This document shows, one piece after another, positions 10,955 through 20,439 of a DNA stretch of 64,000 bases. Under the pieces are notes generated by a model. It was not told the DNA's origin and made no database searches. It saw nothing but the letters and a program-made list of their open reading frames with translations. The first letter of the stretch is position 1. Every line of letters starts with the position of its first letter. A program made the position numbers and the translations under genes. The DNA is from Serripes groenlandicus (Eukaryota > Mollusca > Bivalvia > Cardiida > Cardiidae): assembly GCA_031761405.1 (NCBI GenBank), contig JASEVX010000008.1:40775175-40839174 (forward strand), written 5' to 3'.

Positions 10955-11155
10955 TCCGCCGTGGTCGAGTGTCGGAGATCTGAAACCTTGCGTTCTGGTT
11001 CCGATCCCCAGTCGCGACACGAGGGTCATGGTGGAGTGCCCTAAGGCAAGGCACATTGTAAATTGCTTGCCCAGGGATCATGAATATGTGCAATTTCGCC
11101 GTAATATAACTGAAATAATGTTGAAACTGGCTTTAAACGCCTATAAAAAAACTTT
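10955..11155 (+). mobile_element. SINE-3 copy
   Basis: tRNA-like head GGAATCCGCCGTGGTCGAGT with a B-box-like GGTTCCGATCCCC, then CATGGTGGAGTGCCCTAAGG and a CGTAATATAACTGAAATAAT core. Confidence 0.7.
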
Positions 11156-11378
11156 CTTATCAAGTACAGGGCAGCTCTTTCCCTGTTTTGTTTGGACAAT
11201 TTTAAAATTTGGAGCTGAAATGTTTTGATTCTCATTGAACTTTTAGTAGTATGTCACCTATATATCGCCCTATCACAAGGTGGTAATATAACACAAAACG
11301 TGTAACGTTCCTTTGTTTGAACGGTTCATATTATCGATTTCCCCCGAGAAACTCGACCAACCTTCAGAACCCACCAGC

Positions 11379-11435
11379 TTAACCCTTTCCCTCATACGAC
11401 AATTCTGCAGCAGACGACTTTGAACATATGTTGTA
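11379..11435. mobile_element. MITE-D terminal fragment
   Basis: TTAACCCTTTCCCTCATACG, then TCTGCAGCAGACGACTTTGA. Confidence 0.6.
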
Positions 11436-11584
11436 AAAAAGTAGATAATCTCTATAATTGAATGGATAACCTATGACTAAAATCCGAATCGTAATCCTTT
11501 GACTAAACTCGATTTTGATTTCGGACGGCGGTCCTGCAAAAAAACTCAAAAATAGGAATGGCGAATCAATTCCCAGTTATGTGA

Positions 11585-11723
11585 TTAACCTTTGTTCCCA
11601 CCAAGACGCAATTAGAAGCATCTGCAGCAGACGACGTTTGAAACCTTTGTCAGAGTGTTTTGCACGTTTTCCAATAATTATAATTAATTTTTCAATAATT
11701 TCTTGTATGAGGGAAGGGTTTAA
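11585..11723. mobile_element. MITE-D, internally deleted
   Basis: TTAACCTTTGTTCCCACCAA at the left and GAGGGAAGGGTTTAA at the right. At about 139 bp it lacks most of the inner hairpin. Confidence 0.65.
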
Positions 11724-11999
11724 ATGTGTCCCCACATTGACGTGGGATGATAACCGTGTCAGTCCGCACGAATGATATACATTCGGAGTATATTCGAATC
11801 AGAAATACGCCACATTATTTGCGAAAGTAGTCCAGAAAGGCACATTAATAAAAAAGTCGAATAGAGTCCGAATGAAAAACGACGCCCTAGATATCAAATT
11901 TCTGTTTAGAGACTTACATTACAATTCCGATTGGTTTATTTAGAAAGAAAGAAGTGTCATATGGTATCAATGATATCAATCTCTGTTGAAAGGCCTTAC

Positions 12000-12478
12000 T
12001 TCGCAGCAATAGCAAAAGCTCGTACGGATCTGATGACTACCAATTACAGGTCATCCGAGATTGACCTTTGCGTCATCAAATAAAAAAGTCGCCTACAAAG
12101 TCGTTTGATATCAGCAGAGGAGATAAAGCATATCGAGGGCTTGGCGTGAAACGGTTGTAACTAAAAACCTATTTTGAAAACCCTGGTTTAGGGGCAATTT
12201 TGAGCCTTTGTAAACAATGCAAATATAAGTGCCATTGCTCAGAACGAGCAATGGCACCTAAATTTCCATTGTTTACTAAGAAAAATGATTTAACGCTTAT
12301 AAATACTTTATGGCCTGGTGATTAAACTTGGTAAAAAATGCCGATTTTAGTTACAACCGTTTCACACCAAGCGCCCGATATTATAACGAGTTTGAGAAGC
12401 GGTGACGAACGAGCGTTGGTTGTATCGTGCGATTTTATTTGACAGACAAATGAGAACCTATTCATGAATATTTAAATA
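12000..12478 (+). repeat. Dispersed repeat F, copy 2, split by MITE-B
   Basis: F sequence 12000-12133 (GGTCATCCGAGATTGACCTT) continues after the MITE-B as GAACGAGCGTTGGTTGTATC and TCATGAATATTTAAATA. Confidence 0.7.
12134..12377. mobile_element. MITE-B copy 2, target duplication ATAT
   Basis: Same 33-bp class of inverted ends as copy 1, central hairpin intact, ATAT on both sides. Nested in repeat F. Confidence 0.9.
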
Positions 12479-12664
12479 TATAGTGTCAGTTTGACACGAA
12501 CTTTTATGCGTGGTAGTCAGATCAAATATACGCACAACGAAGTATTTTAGTATGAGTTATTTATAATGCAATATAGTGTCAGTTTGACACGAACTTGTAT
12601 GCGTGGTAGTCAGATCAAATATACGTTCAACGAAGTATTTTAGTATGAGTTATTTATAATGCAA
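12479..12664. repeat. Tandem duplication, two 93-bp copies
   Basis: Begins TAGTGTCAGTTTGACACGAA in both copies (itself a small palindrome, GTGTCAGTTTGACAC) and ends GAGTTATTTATAATGCA; three or so differences. Confidence 0.9.
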
Positions 12665-13414
12665 TTATATGTGACGCGGCAGAAAGTTCCTTTTTCAACC
12701 ACAGATCTATAATTCATTCTCTTTTATCAAATAGATACCCATAATGCTCTGTTGGTCGGTATTGGTTGGATGCGAGTTATAATTTTTGTTCCAATAAATA
12801 AGTTTAACAGAGGAAAAATAAAGACGAAGTGAAACTGACGTGTTAAAATCCAAACAATAATATTAATACAGTATAGAAAAAGCATCACATTTGTTCTAGA
12901 AAAAATGTCTTTATTAATGCAAGGTAGGCGGACTTCAACGACAAAACGGATTAAAGAGAGTAGTGAGATAAATAAACGTGACATGTCGCTGAAGAAGTGT
13001 GTACTACCGTAGGTATCTTTTTAGCTTGTATTTATGATAGAACCATGGCGAACACGACGGGCCAGTAACTTTCTCCTTTCAATGATTACAAACTTTTCAA
13101 ACTGCAGAGGAGTTCCAAACTCTTCTGCAGCTTACACCGTTTAAAAATCTCAATTTAAACACCGCATAAAATGACAAGCTACGAAACTAAAGGGTGGTTT
13201 CTTGTTAATAGATAGCTTCTAGGAAATGCGGCTATTCTCATTATGTTACATTTCTATACATGTTCGTTCAATATGCTTAATATGTGTTTATTTCTTTGAG
13301 AGCGGTGCAGACAAAAATCCAAGTATAATAAACACTATATCTCTCAATGCGCTATCTGCCGTCACCATTGTGATGTGTTTTGTAGTTACCAATTTAAGTG
13401 GTTCTAACCATGGT
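12665..13414. other. No gene or repeat recognised
   Basis: Contains a possible small dyad around ACTGCAGAGG / CTTCTGCAGCTT near 13100. No coding exon found. Confidence 0.4.
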
Positions 13415-13590
13415 TTAACTCTTTCAGAGCCGAATGTCCTAAAATAGACTCTTCAATGTTCAAAATCGGGCTACTCCATTTATGTAAGAAAAGGTTTGGA
13501 ATATTTCAATAATTTAATGCTGATCAATATTCAGGTGAGACAGCTCGTTACGTGCGGATTCACGTGAATCTACATTGTTTGCAAAAACAT
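13415..13590. mobile_element. MITE-C copy, right end missing
   Basis: TTAACTCTTTCAGAGCCGAA at the left, palindrome AGCTCGTTACGTG partly decayed, then lost. Confidence 0.7.
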
Positions 13591-13616
13591 TATTATATCC
13601 ACTGCCAATGAAGGAA

Positions 13617-13680
13617 TTCATCCTTTCTTTCATAACACAATTCTGCAGCAGACGACTATTTAAACATCTGTATTAAATAT
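13617..13680. mobile_element. MITE-D terminal fragment
   Basis: CATCCTTTCTTTCATAACAC, then TCTGCAGCAGACGACTATTT. Confidence 0.5.
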
Positions 13681-14119
13681 AGAAAATAATGTTATTATTA
13701 TTGAAAAGATTTGATAATATTTTTGACAAAATTGGAGATTGTTCCTTTAGCAAGTTCTGCAGTCATAAATAAGATTCATTGAACAACCCTTTGAAAGATT
13801 ATAACAGAACGTTCTGCTATTTCTGTAGGCATATTTTAATCCCGCCAGCTTCAAATTAATATTACAGAGATGCCGTTTGGTAGTTTTATCTTAAAACAAA
13901 ATAAAAGTGGTTTGGTAATTAAAAAAAGAAGATGGTTCTAGAATGAACTATACGTTTCGTAATGTTTAGTTTAAAATGGATGTTTTTAACTCCCATTGAG
14001 ATATGTTTTTACAAAAAAATGCTTTATCAGTACTTACATCAATTGCGCATGTGTACATAACGCATAGTCCATAGTTTTATCGCTGGACGGCTCAATCGTA
14101 TGTACAACTGAAATAAGTA

Positions 14120-14375
14120 CCGACCACCTCGATGGTCGAGTGGTACAATGTCAGTCTCGGGTGCGGGAGGTCGCGGGTTTAATCCGTCATATCAAATACT
14201 TAAAAATGGATACAGTCCCTCTATGGCGCTTTATTTGAACTATAGTATCATGTATGTATTTGTGTGTGTACAATAGACTGTGAAAACTGTTGCTGGGATA
14301 AGCATTACGACTTACTCGCTGGTGTAAAGATAAATTAAATTAAACAATAGTAAAAAGCGGCATAACCCACCATAT
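14120..14375 (+). mobile_element. SINE-2, near full length
   Basis: Head CGACCACCTCGATGGTCGAG with GGTCGCGGGTTTAATCC as B-box; body CTTAAAAATGGATACAGTCC; 3' end AAAAAGCGGCATAACCCACC. Confidence 0.7.
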
Positions 14376-14504
14376 ACAAAGAAACATAAAATAACGCTTT
14401 GGTTCTCATTCTTCGTGTGTTTCTACCGTTTTAGTCCACGACACACAATGCAAATGTGAACATAATATTAACAGTGAACAGAGCATACTGTTTTCTTTAA
14501 GCAA

Positions 14505-14792
14505 AGATTCCGGTAGCTCAGTCAGTGACGCGGGGAGCCAATTCAGGGGTTGTGAGATCGAACTCAAGCTCGGCCAACATTTGTTCCGATGCTTGACAAA
14601 AGTTATTGTGACAAGCGTCATACGTATTCCTCCATTTGGCTAACAGTTTATGTGGAACAGTAGGACATTGTTTGGAAAGTATGTAGTGTGGTAAAAGAAA
14701 GTAAGGAAACAAACGAGTAGGTGAACTGGCCGCCGTGATATGCATGAACAATGGCTGAAAATGGCGTTAAACCCCAATCAATAAATTAATCA
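14505..14792 (+). mobile_element. SINE-1, full length
   Basis: Head CCGGTAGCTCAGTCAGTGAC and GTGAGATCGAACTCAAGCTC; body GTAGGTGAACTGGCCGCCGT; 3' end GGCGTTAAACCCCAATCAAT. Confidence 0.82.
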
Positions 14793-14859
14793 TTTTTATT
14801 GGCTCATACAACATAAATGAAATGATGTATATCGCCATACAAAACATATTTATAATGAA

Positions 14860-15061
14860 ATAACTCGTATTCTACCAAAGGCAATTAAAGGCTTTTGTAA
14901 ACAATACAGATGCAGATGAGACAGCTCATAGCGGGCTGTCTCTCCCGAAATCTGCACTGTTTGCCACTTTTAGACATTAAATTTTACAAAATTTCCTGTT
15001 GGCGGAAAAACTGGAATGGTCTAATTGTCGACCTTATTAAATACGGAAGTGGAAGTGTTAA
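14860..15061. mobile_element. MITE-C, subtype 2, eroded left end
   Basis: AAAGGCAATTAAAGGCTTTT, central palindrome GACAGCTCATAGCGGGCTGT, GACATTAAATTTTAC block, right end GTGTTAA. Confidence 0.7.
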
Positions 15062-15084
15062 AGCAAATCAAAAACGGTCACATC

Positions 15085-15280
15085 ACTACCTAAACGCTTT
15101 CAACATGTGTTCAGTTATATCAAGGCGTCTCCTCGACAAGTTACCAGTACTACTAGTCCATTTATCCTGACACCAGCCAGTCAGTCGTAATGCTAACTAA
15201 CCCCGTAGCCCTGATCGACAAGGAGGGCGGCCATTACTAACATTTTTAAAGTCTTTGGTATCACCCGGCCGGGGATAGGT
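15085..15280 (-). mobile_element. SINE-2 fragment
   Basis: Minus-strand order of SINE-2: head remnant at 15280 (CCCGGCCGGGGA), CAGTCGTAATGCTAAC block, and TTCAGTTATATCAAGGCGTC at the 3' end. Confidence 0.65.
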
Positions 15281-15879
15281 AGAGGATGAACCATATCGTA
15301 TATATCTATTATAATAAACATGGTTAATATGCAAAGAATACTGATTATAAATCACTATCCCTACTTTTCGTTGACAAAGAAATATAAATAGCTAGTGTAT
15401 TCATTTGCGAATGCGTAGTCGATGATATGATAACTAAGCAGAGCATTACAAATGTGACAAATTAATTATTGACAAAGATGTTGATATTTTCCAACTGGGA
15501 TTGTTCGATACAATGCGTTTAACCCTTGTTTCAAGAACAATAATTCAGGACAAGGCAACTTCAAAAATTAGGAATTTCTATAAATGAAAGTATTTTTATT
15601 GGATTGAGTTGAACACATTTTGTCAAAAGGTGAAATTATTCATAATGATATTTTTTAAAAACAAATGATATTCGAGGAAATCAGACACATTCGGGAAGGC
15701 CCCTTTATACCTCTCCGTTATTGCACAACATAAAATAGAATTTGCACATGGCAATTCCAATGAGGCTACTTTTGTAGCGTTTTGGCAGCAATTTACTCTC
15801 CTTTATGTATACATTATGAACAACATAGGATCCCATGAGACTGTATGTAAATACATGGTCATCCGTTCCTTCACTGTTC
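15281..15879. other. No gene or repeat recognised
   Basis: AT-rich unique sequence by eye; no coding exon or family match. Confidence 0.4.
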
Positions 15880-16150
15880 GGACCGCCTCGGTAGTGTAGG
15901 GGTAGAGTGTCCGCCTCTCGGATACGGGAGTTCGAGGGTTCGATACCTTATGGGGTCATACTAAAGACTTTAAAAATGGTGAAATCGCGTTCCTTACTTG
16001 GCGCGTATGGTTGTGGGGTATTAGAATTACGACGAAGTACCTGGTGTCAGGATAAAGGGACCAGTCAAAATGGTAAATTACCAAGGAAACGTCCTGATAT
16101 AACTGAGGGAAAACAAAACACTGTTGAAAAGTGGCGTAAAACACCATAAA
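15880..16150 (+). mobile_element. SINE-2, full length, best-kept head
   Basis: Head GACCGCCTCGGTAGTGTAGG (A box) and GAGGGTTCGATACC (B box); body ACTAAAGACTTTAAAAATGG and GGTGTCAGGATAAAGGGACC; 3' end TGATATAACTGAGG and GGCGTAAAACACC. Confidence 0.82.
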
Positions 16151-16346
16151 AACATACACAAATCCTTCAATATTCGCAGATGTAACAGTGCCTATTTTCA
16201 CACTGCGCGGTTAACTTTTTAATGATTTCTATTACCTTTATTTATCCCGTGTAAACATGACATGAATGTGCGAATAATGGCGGTAACCCATCGAACAATT
16301 CGTTACAGTTTTTGTTCGATCGCTCTCACCTAAAATCAAACAACAT

Positions 16347-16874
16347 TCTTTTGTTTCGAATTTGTATAGATAATGGCCTTTCTTTTATATGTGTTTGTCC
16401 ATCGAAGGTAGCGACAAAAGGTTGATATAGGTTCACTAATTGTTATGTCCGTTGGGTGCTTGAGATATCAATAAAACGAAGAACGTGACGAGAAAAATGT
16501 CCACCGTATGGTTCAATTCTAGTTAATAGTAGATATGCTATGAGCCGACACGCCAGAAAATGAACGTTATGGCCTCTGCGTAATTTATCGACTCAGATCA
16601 GCCTGCGCAGTCTTTTGTTTCGAATTTGTATAGATAATGGCCTTTCTTTTATGTGTGTTTGTCCATCGAAGGTAGCGACAAAAGGTTGATATAGGTTCAC
16701 TAATTGTTATGACCGTTGGGTGCTTGAGATATCAATAAAACGAAGACCGCGACGAGAAAAATGTCAACCGTATGGTTCAATTCTAGTTAATAGTAGATAT
16801 GCTATGAGCCGACACGCCAGAAAATTAACGTTATGGCCTCTGCGTAATTTATCGACCCAGATCAGCCTGTGCAG
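16347..16874. repeat. Tandem duplication, 264-bp unit, two copies
   Basis: Copy 1 is 16347-16610 and copy 2 starts at 16611, both beginning TCTTTTGTTTCGAATTTG. Each holds 194 bp of flank plus the first 70 bp of MITE-A; only copy 2 continues into a complete MITE-A. Confidence 0.93.
16541..16610. mobile_element. MITE-A, left 70 bp only
   Basis: Starts TGAGCCGACACGCCAGAAAA and is cut at GCCTGCGCAG by the duplication junction. Confidence 0.85.
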
Positions 16875-17060
16875 TCCGCGCAGACTGATCCGGGTCGATA
16901 CATTCCGTCTCAAAGGGGATAGAGATATAGAGTAATTCCCGGAACAGAAAATCCACAGGAGGCGAAAAGTGTCTGTCTTGGTAAGCCTGCGCGGCATGCT
17001 TAGGCTGATCCGGGTCGATACTTTTCGTCCAAACTGTTGGTTTTCTCGCGGGACGGCTCA
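16805..17060. mobile_element. MITE-A, full length
   Basis: TGAGCCGACACGCCAGAAAA to CTCGCGGGACGGCTCA, preceded by TA. The source of the partial copy at 16541. Confidence 0.88.
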
Positions 17061-17196
17061 ATTATAATTGTTTTTTTGCAGTTTTATATCGTGTTTAAGC
17101 ACATGACTTCAGTGAATCCTTGAGAAATACAATACACTTATTTCATGGCCATTTGGGTAACAATCTAAACTGTTGTCCAGAGATTGACGGGATTGA

Positions 17197-17434
17197 CACT
17201 TTCCCCAATATAGACGCCTTCTGACGCCTCTGCAGCAGACGACTTTTTGAAACACTGATACAAACGGAAAACGGTAATGCTCATAACGGTGATGACAATT
17301 TCTCGTCTTGTCATAATGTTTTCAACTACATTTAATAATTATACTTTCAGTTATAAAGATTTTTTTATATTTTTTCACTACATTTTTATCAAAGTCGTCT
17401 GCTGCAGATTTGTTGCATGCGGGTAAAGACTAAA
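17197..17434. mobile_element. MITE-D copy
   Basis: CTTTCCCCAATATAGACGCC at the left, TCGTCTGCTGCAGATTTGTT and GCGGGTAAAGAC at the right; termini decayed. Confidence 0.7.
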
Positions 17435-17533
17435 TATGAACGGTTGCTCGAGGCCGATAGGTCAAGTCAATTGCCCTAGGCCAGTATCGAACAACAGTTC
17501 AGAAAGGCATACTGGCACCAAGGGACAACAGTT

Positions 17534-17640
17534 TTGAACTCAAAGGGAGTAAATAGCTGTTTTATTATATGTCTTCATGAAAAAACCGCATAATTTAACT
17601 AGTTTATTTATGACATTGCTGTCATCATTTTAATTGGGTA
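17534..17640. repeat. Direct repeat, left copy, around hairpin locus
   Basis: Begins TTGAACTCAAAGGGAGTAAA and ends TTTAATTGGGTA. Recurs at 18099-18202 in the same orientation. Confidence 0.88.
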
Positions 17641-17937
17641 AATATATATAACATAAATGTAGATTCTCACATAAACACAGGATTATTATTGTAAATGCAG
17701 CAAGAATGCAGTATACTGTTACATGACACGCGCGTTAAATTATTGGTTATGTACGTGCATGACGTCATTTCAAACAATAACGTCAAAACAGATGAACAAT
17801 TGACTCGAAAATGGACTATTGGACATGAATTTTAGAATAAAAGCGAAAAGGAGTCAAATAGTCATTTTTTATTGAATCACACGTGACTGCTTCTCGTCCA
17901 ATCAAATACTTTGATTCATAGTAGGTATATAATAATA

Positions 17938-18130
17938 TACAGCTATTTACTCCTCAATAGGTCAATAGTGAAAAACTATTCTTCCAAGTGAATGACTATT
18001 GACCCGAAATAGAGAACTATTGACCGAGACGAAGTCGAGGTCAATAATTCTCTATTTCGGGTCAATAGTCATTTGCGAGGAAGAATAGTTTTTCACCATT
18101 GAACTCAAAAAGAGTAAATAGCTGTTTTAT
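17938..18130. repeat. Long inverted repeat (hairpin, arms about 85 bp)
   Basis: The left arm from about 17938 (ACAGCTATTTACT ... GAACTATTGACC) pairs with 18039-18130 (GGTCAATAATTCTC ... AGTAAATAGCTGT) around a short GAGACGAAGTCGA centre, with a few mismatches and a small bulge. It is very stable if single-stranded. Confidence 0.9.
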
Positions 18131-18202
18131 TATATATCTTCATGAAAAACGCATATTTTAACTAGTTTATTTATAACATTGCTGTCATCATTTTGATTGG
18201 GT
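18099..18202. repeat. Direct repeat, right copy
   Basis: Second copy of 17534-17640. Its first 32 bp also form the outer right arm of the hairpin. Confidence 0.88.
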
Positions 18203-18787
18203 ACAACTGCAAATTTCCAAATTTAATGAACATTAAGCTTAAAAACGCCGACGTATTTGTCGGTTGGCAAATATTGATGTGGTGGATCACGAGAAAAATC
18301 ATGTATGAACCTGTTTCTACCTGGGACCAGGTCCTTTTAGACGTTTTTCTGCGGAAATTATAGCCCGGATCGAGCGAGGGGATAAAACACCGTTGCACAC
18401 CTTGTCATTATTATTACACTATATGGGCGTATAGAGGGGCTATTTATAGTAACACGTGCGGAATTCCCCGTATTATTACGATCATTTTTATCACAGAGTA
18501 TAGACAATATAGAGAGACTTTTTTAGTTTTTTAACGAGGTATTGAGTATTTTTTCCGCATGTTTTGCTGTGATAGAAATTCGGACGCATGTGGGTAAACA
18601 AACCGGTACTAGGCTAATACATGTACCTTGTTCAAAGGCACTCAGTGTTTTAGTCGCGTTACCCGGCTACATATCCCAGACGCTTACCAATCGACGACAC
18701 AGCAACCAATTATAGGGCATATTAGGATATAGCAATGATGATGAAGCCATTGGTCTACGACATAGAGCTTTGAAGTCTCGTTTTAAA
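18203..18787. other. No gene or repeat recognised
   Basis: Unique by eye; no exon found. Confidence 0.4.
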
Positions 18788-19195
18788 GGTCCCACCCATT
18801 CAGTCAGTCGTTATACTAACCCCACAAGGAGGGAAGCTATTAATACCATTTGCAAGTATTTAGTATGAACCGGCCAGGGATGGAACCCGCGACCTCCCGC
18901 TCCCGAAGGGAACGCTCTGCAACCACATTCCGTAGGCTCTGCAACCACATTTCCGTAGGCTCTGCAACCACATTCCGTAGGCTCTGCAACCACATTTCCG
19001 TAGGCTCTGCAACCACATTCCGTAGGCTCTGCATCCACATTTCCGTAGGCTCTGCAACCACATTCCGTAGGCTCTGCAACCACATTCCGTAGGCTCTGCA
19101 ACCACATTCCGTAGGCTCTGCAACCACATTCCGTGACTCTGCAACCACATTCCGTAGGCTCTGTAACCACATTCCGTAGGCGGTCGTCGAGCAAA
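18788..19195 (-). mobile_element. SINE-2 with its tRNA head expanded in tandem
   Basis: The 3' body is 18788-18870 and the B-box region (CCGCGACCTCCCGCTCCCGA, plus strand) is at 18889-18908. The A-box region that should follow once is repeated 12 times up to 19180 before the element ends GGCGGTCGTCGAGC. Confidence 0.8.
18911..19182. repeat. Tandem array, 22/23-bp unit, 12 copies, inside SINE-2
   Basis: The unit is CTCTGCAACCACATTCCGTAGG; copies 2, 4 and 6 carry an extra T (CATTTCC). One unit aligns with the A-box segment of SINE-2 at 15880. Confidence 0.93.
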
Positions 19196-19255
19196 GTTAT
19201 AATAAGCTGAAAGCATGTCTCGCAATCTATGTAAATAAATAAGTTTAAATTTAAT
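19190..19255 (+). mobile_element. SINE-4 tail fragment
   Basis: ATAATAAGCTGAAAGCATGT then AAATAAATAAGTTTAAA, the 3' end of SINE-4, directly joined to the expanded SINE-2. Confidence 0.55.
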
Positions 19256-19370
19256 AAGGCAATTGCAATAGTTAATATCTGTTTAAACTCGATGTTTCAG
19301 ACAATTAATTTATCAATTATTTTTAGTCTTTAACCAGATACGAATATGTGGACCCTCGTCGATATTAGTC

Positions 19371-19576
19371 TAACCCTTTCCCACTTGCAAACTTTTTCAG
19401 ACGCGTATAAAGCAGACGACCTTTGAAATCATGACGATAAAAAATTATCAATTTCTCCTCAGTTCTGTCACACTATGTTAAACCCTATTAAATAATTACT
19501 TTTATTCTAGGGATTTACTACAGTTTTCCAGAGATGATCCTCTGTTGTAGTTTCGGTGTGTGTGGGAAAGTGTTAA
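19371..19576. mobile_element. MITE-D copy
   Basis: TAACCCTTTCCCACTTGCAA at the left, GTGTGTGGGAAAGTGTTAA at the right, inner AAAGCAGACGACCTTTGAAA. Confidence 0.78.
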
Positions 19577-19604
19577 TTGAAATAGCCACAAAATACATAA
19601 TAAT

Positions 19605-19686
19605 TTCAAAACCTCAGCATTTGTAATAAATCATGGGCTAAAAATGATCAATACATTAAAACCTATTTGTGATGGTTGTTAATATA
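19605..19686. repeat. Direct repeat, left copy, flanking MITE-A
   Basis: An 82-bp stretch that ends exactly at the first base of the MITE-A at 19687 and recurs at 19963-20069. Confidence 0.88.
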
Positions 19687-19949
19687 TGAGACGTCCCACG
19701 AGAAAACCAACATTGTGCACTTTGCGTAAAGTATCGAACCGGATCAGCCTTAGCAAGCCGCGCAAGCTTACCTGGACATACACTTTTCACCTCCTGTGGA
19801 TTTTCCGTTTCAGGACTCATTACTCTATACCTCTATCCTCCTGAGACGAAATATGTAGGCCCAGATTAGCTTGTGCTGATTGCGCAAGCTGATCTGAGTC
19901 GATACATTACGCAGAGGCCATTATGTTGGTTTTCTCGCGGGACGGCTCA
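19687..19949. mobile_element. MITE-A, full length
   Basis: TGAGACGTCCCACGAGAAAA to CTCGCGGGACGGCTCA. Confidence 0.88.
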
Positions 19950-19962
19950 ATTATTTGATAAG

Positions 19963-20069
19963 TTCAAAACCTCTGAGGGTCGGTTTTCGTGCGCCGCAGC
20001 ATTTGTAATAAACCATGGGCTAGAAATGATCAATAGTTTAAAACCTATTTGTGATGGTTGTTAATATAT
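19963..20069. repeat. Direct repeat, right copy, beyond MITE-A
   Basis: Matches 19605-19686 but with about 25 extra bases (around GGTCGGTTTTCGTGCGCCGC). It continues past the point where the left copy meets the MITE. Confidence 0.88.
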
Positions 20070-20181
20070 TGTGTATCAATCAAATGACTAGAATCGATCA
20101 TGATCCAATTAGAGTCGCTTGGTAATTCATACAGTTGTCGCGATGATTTATAGCATAGTGATGCTCCATTATCCTTGTATT

Positions 20182-20300
20182 CTAACCCCCCTTTCCCACC
20201 TTGAAACAAATATGCATTAGACGACTTAGACAAATATCGGAGATAATAGTGAAACTGTCTCTAAATGTATAGCTTTTCGCCTTTGGCCACAACGTTTGAT
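20182..20300. mobile_element. MITE-D left half, degenerate
   Basis: CCCCTTTCCCACCTTGAAAC, GCATTAGACGACTTAGACAA, then CGCCTTTGGCCACAACGTTT. Confidence 0.5.
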
Positions 20301-20439
20301 AAAGAAACCTGCTTAAGAATCGTCAACATACATCCGTGGGCAATGATTATAAAGATGACTCTGTCGTACCATCGGATATCTGACATCGCTTATTAGATAT
20401 CTTTCATATTTGAAAAGATAATATACTTTTTTGGTGCAG

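Noticed and set aside
16720..17061. Short ORFs with an RLIRVDTFRLKGDRDIE-like sequence, recurring at 8533, 42895, 50671 and 52440
   Set aside because: The shared peptide is MITE-A read in frame. The element is palindromic and noncoding, and the copies carry stops.
18811..19225. Minus-strand ORFs of 110-127 codons
   Set aside because: They follow the 22/23-bp array inside SINE-2 in different frames.
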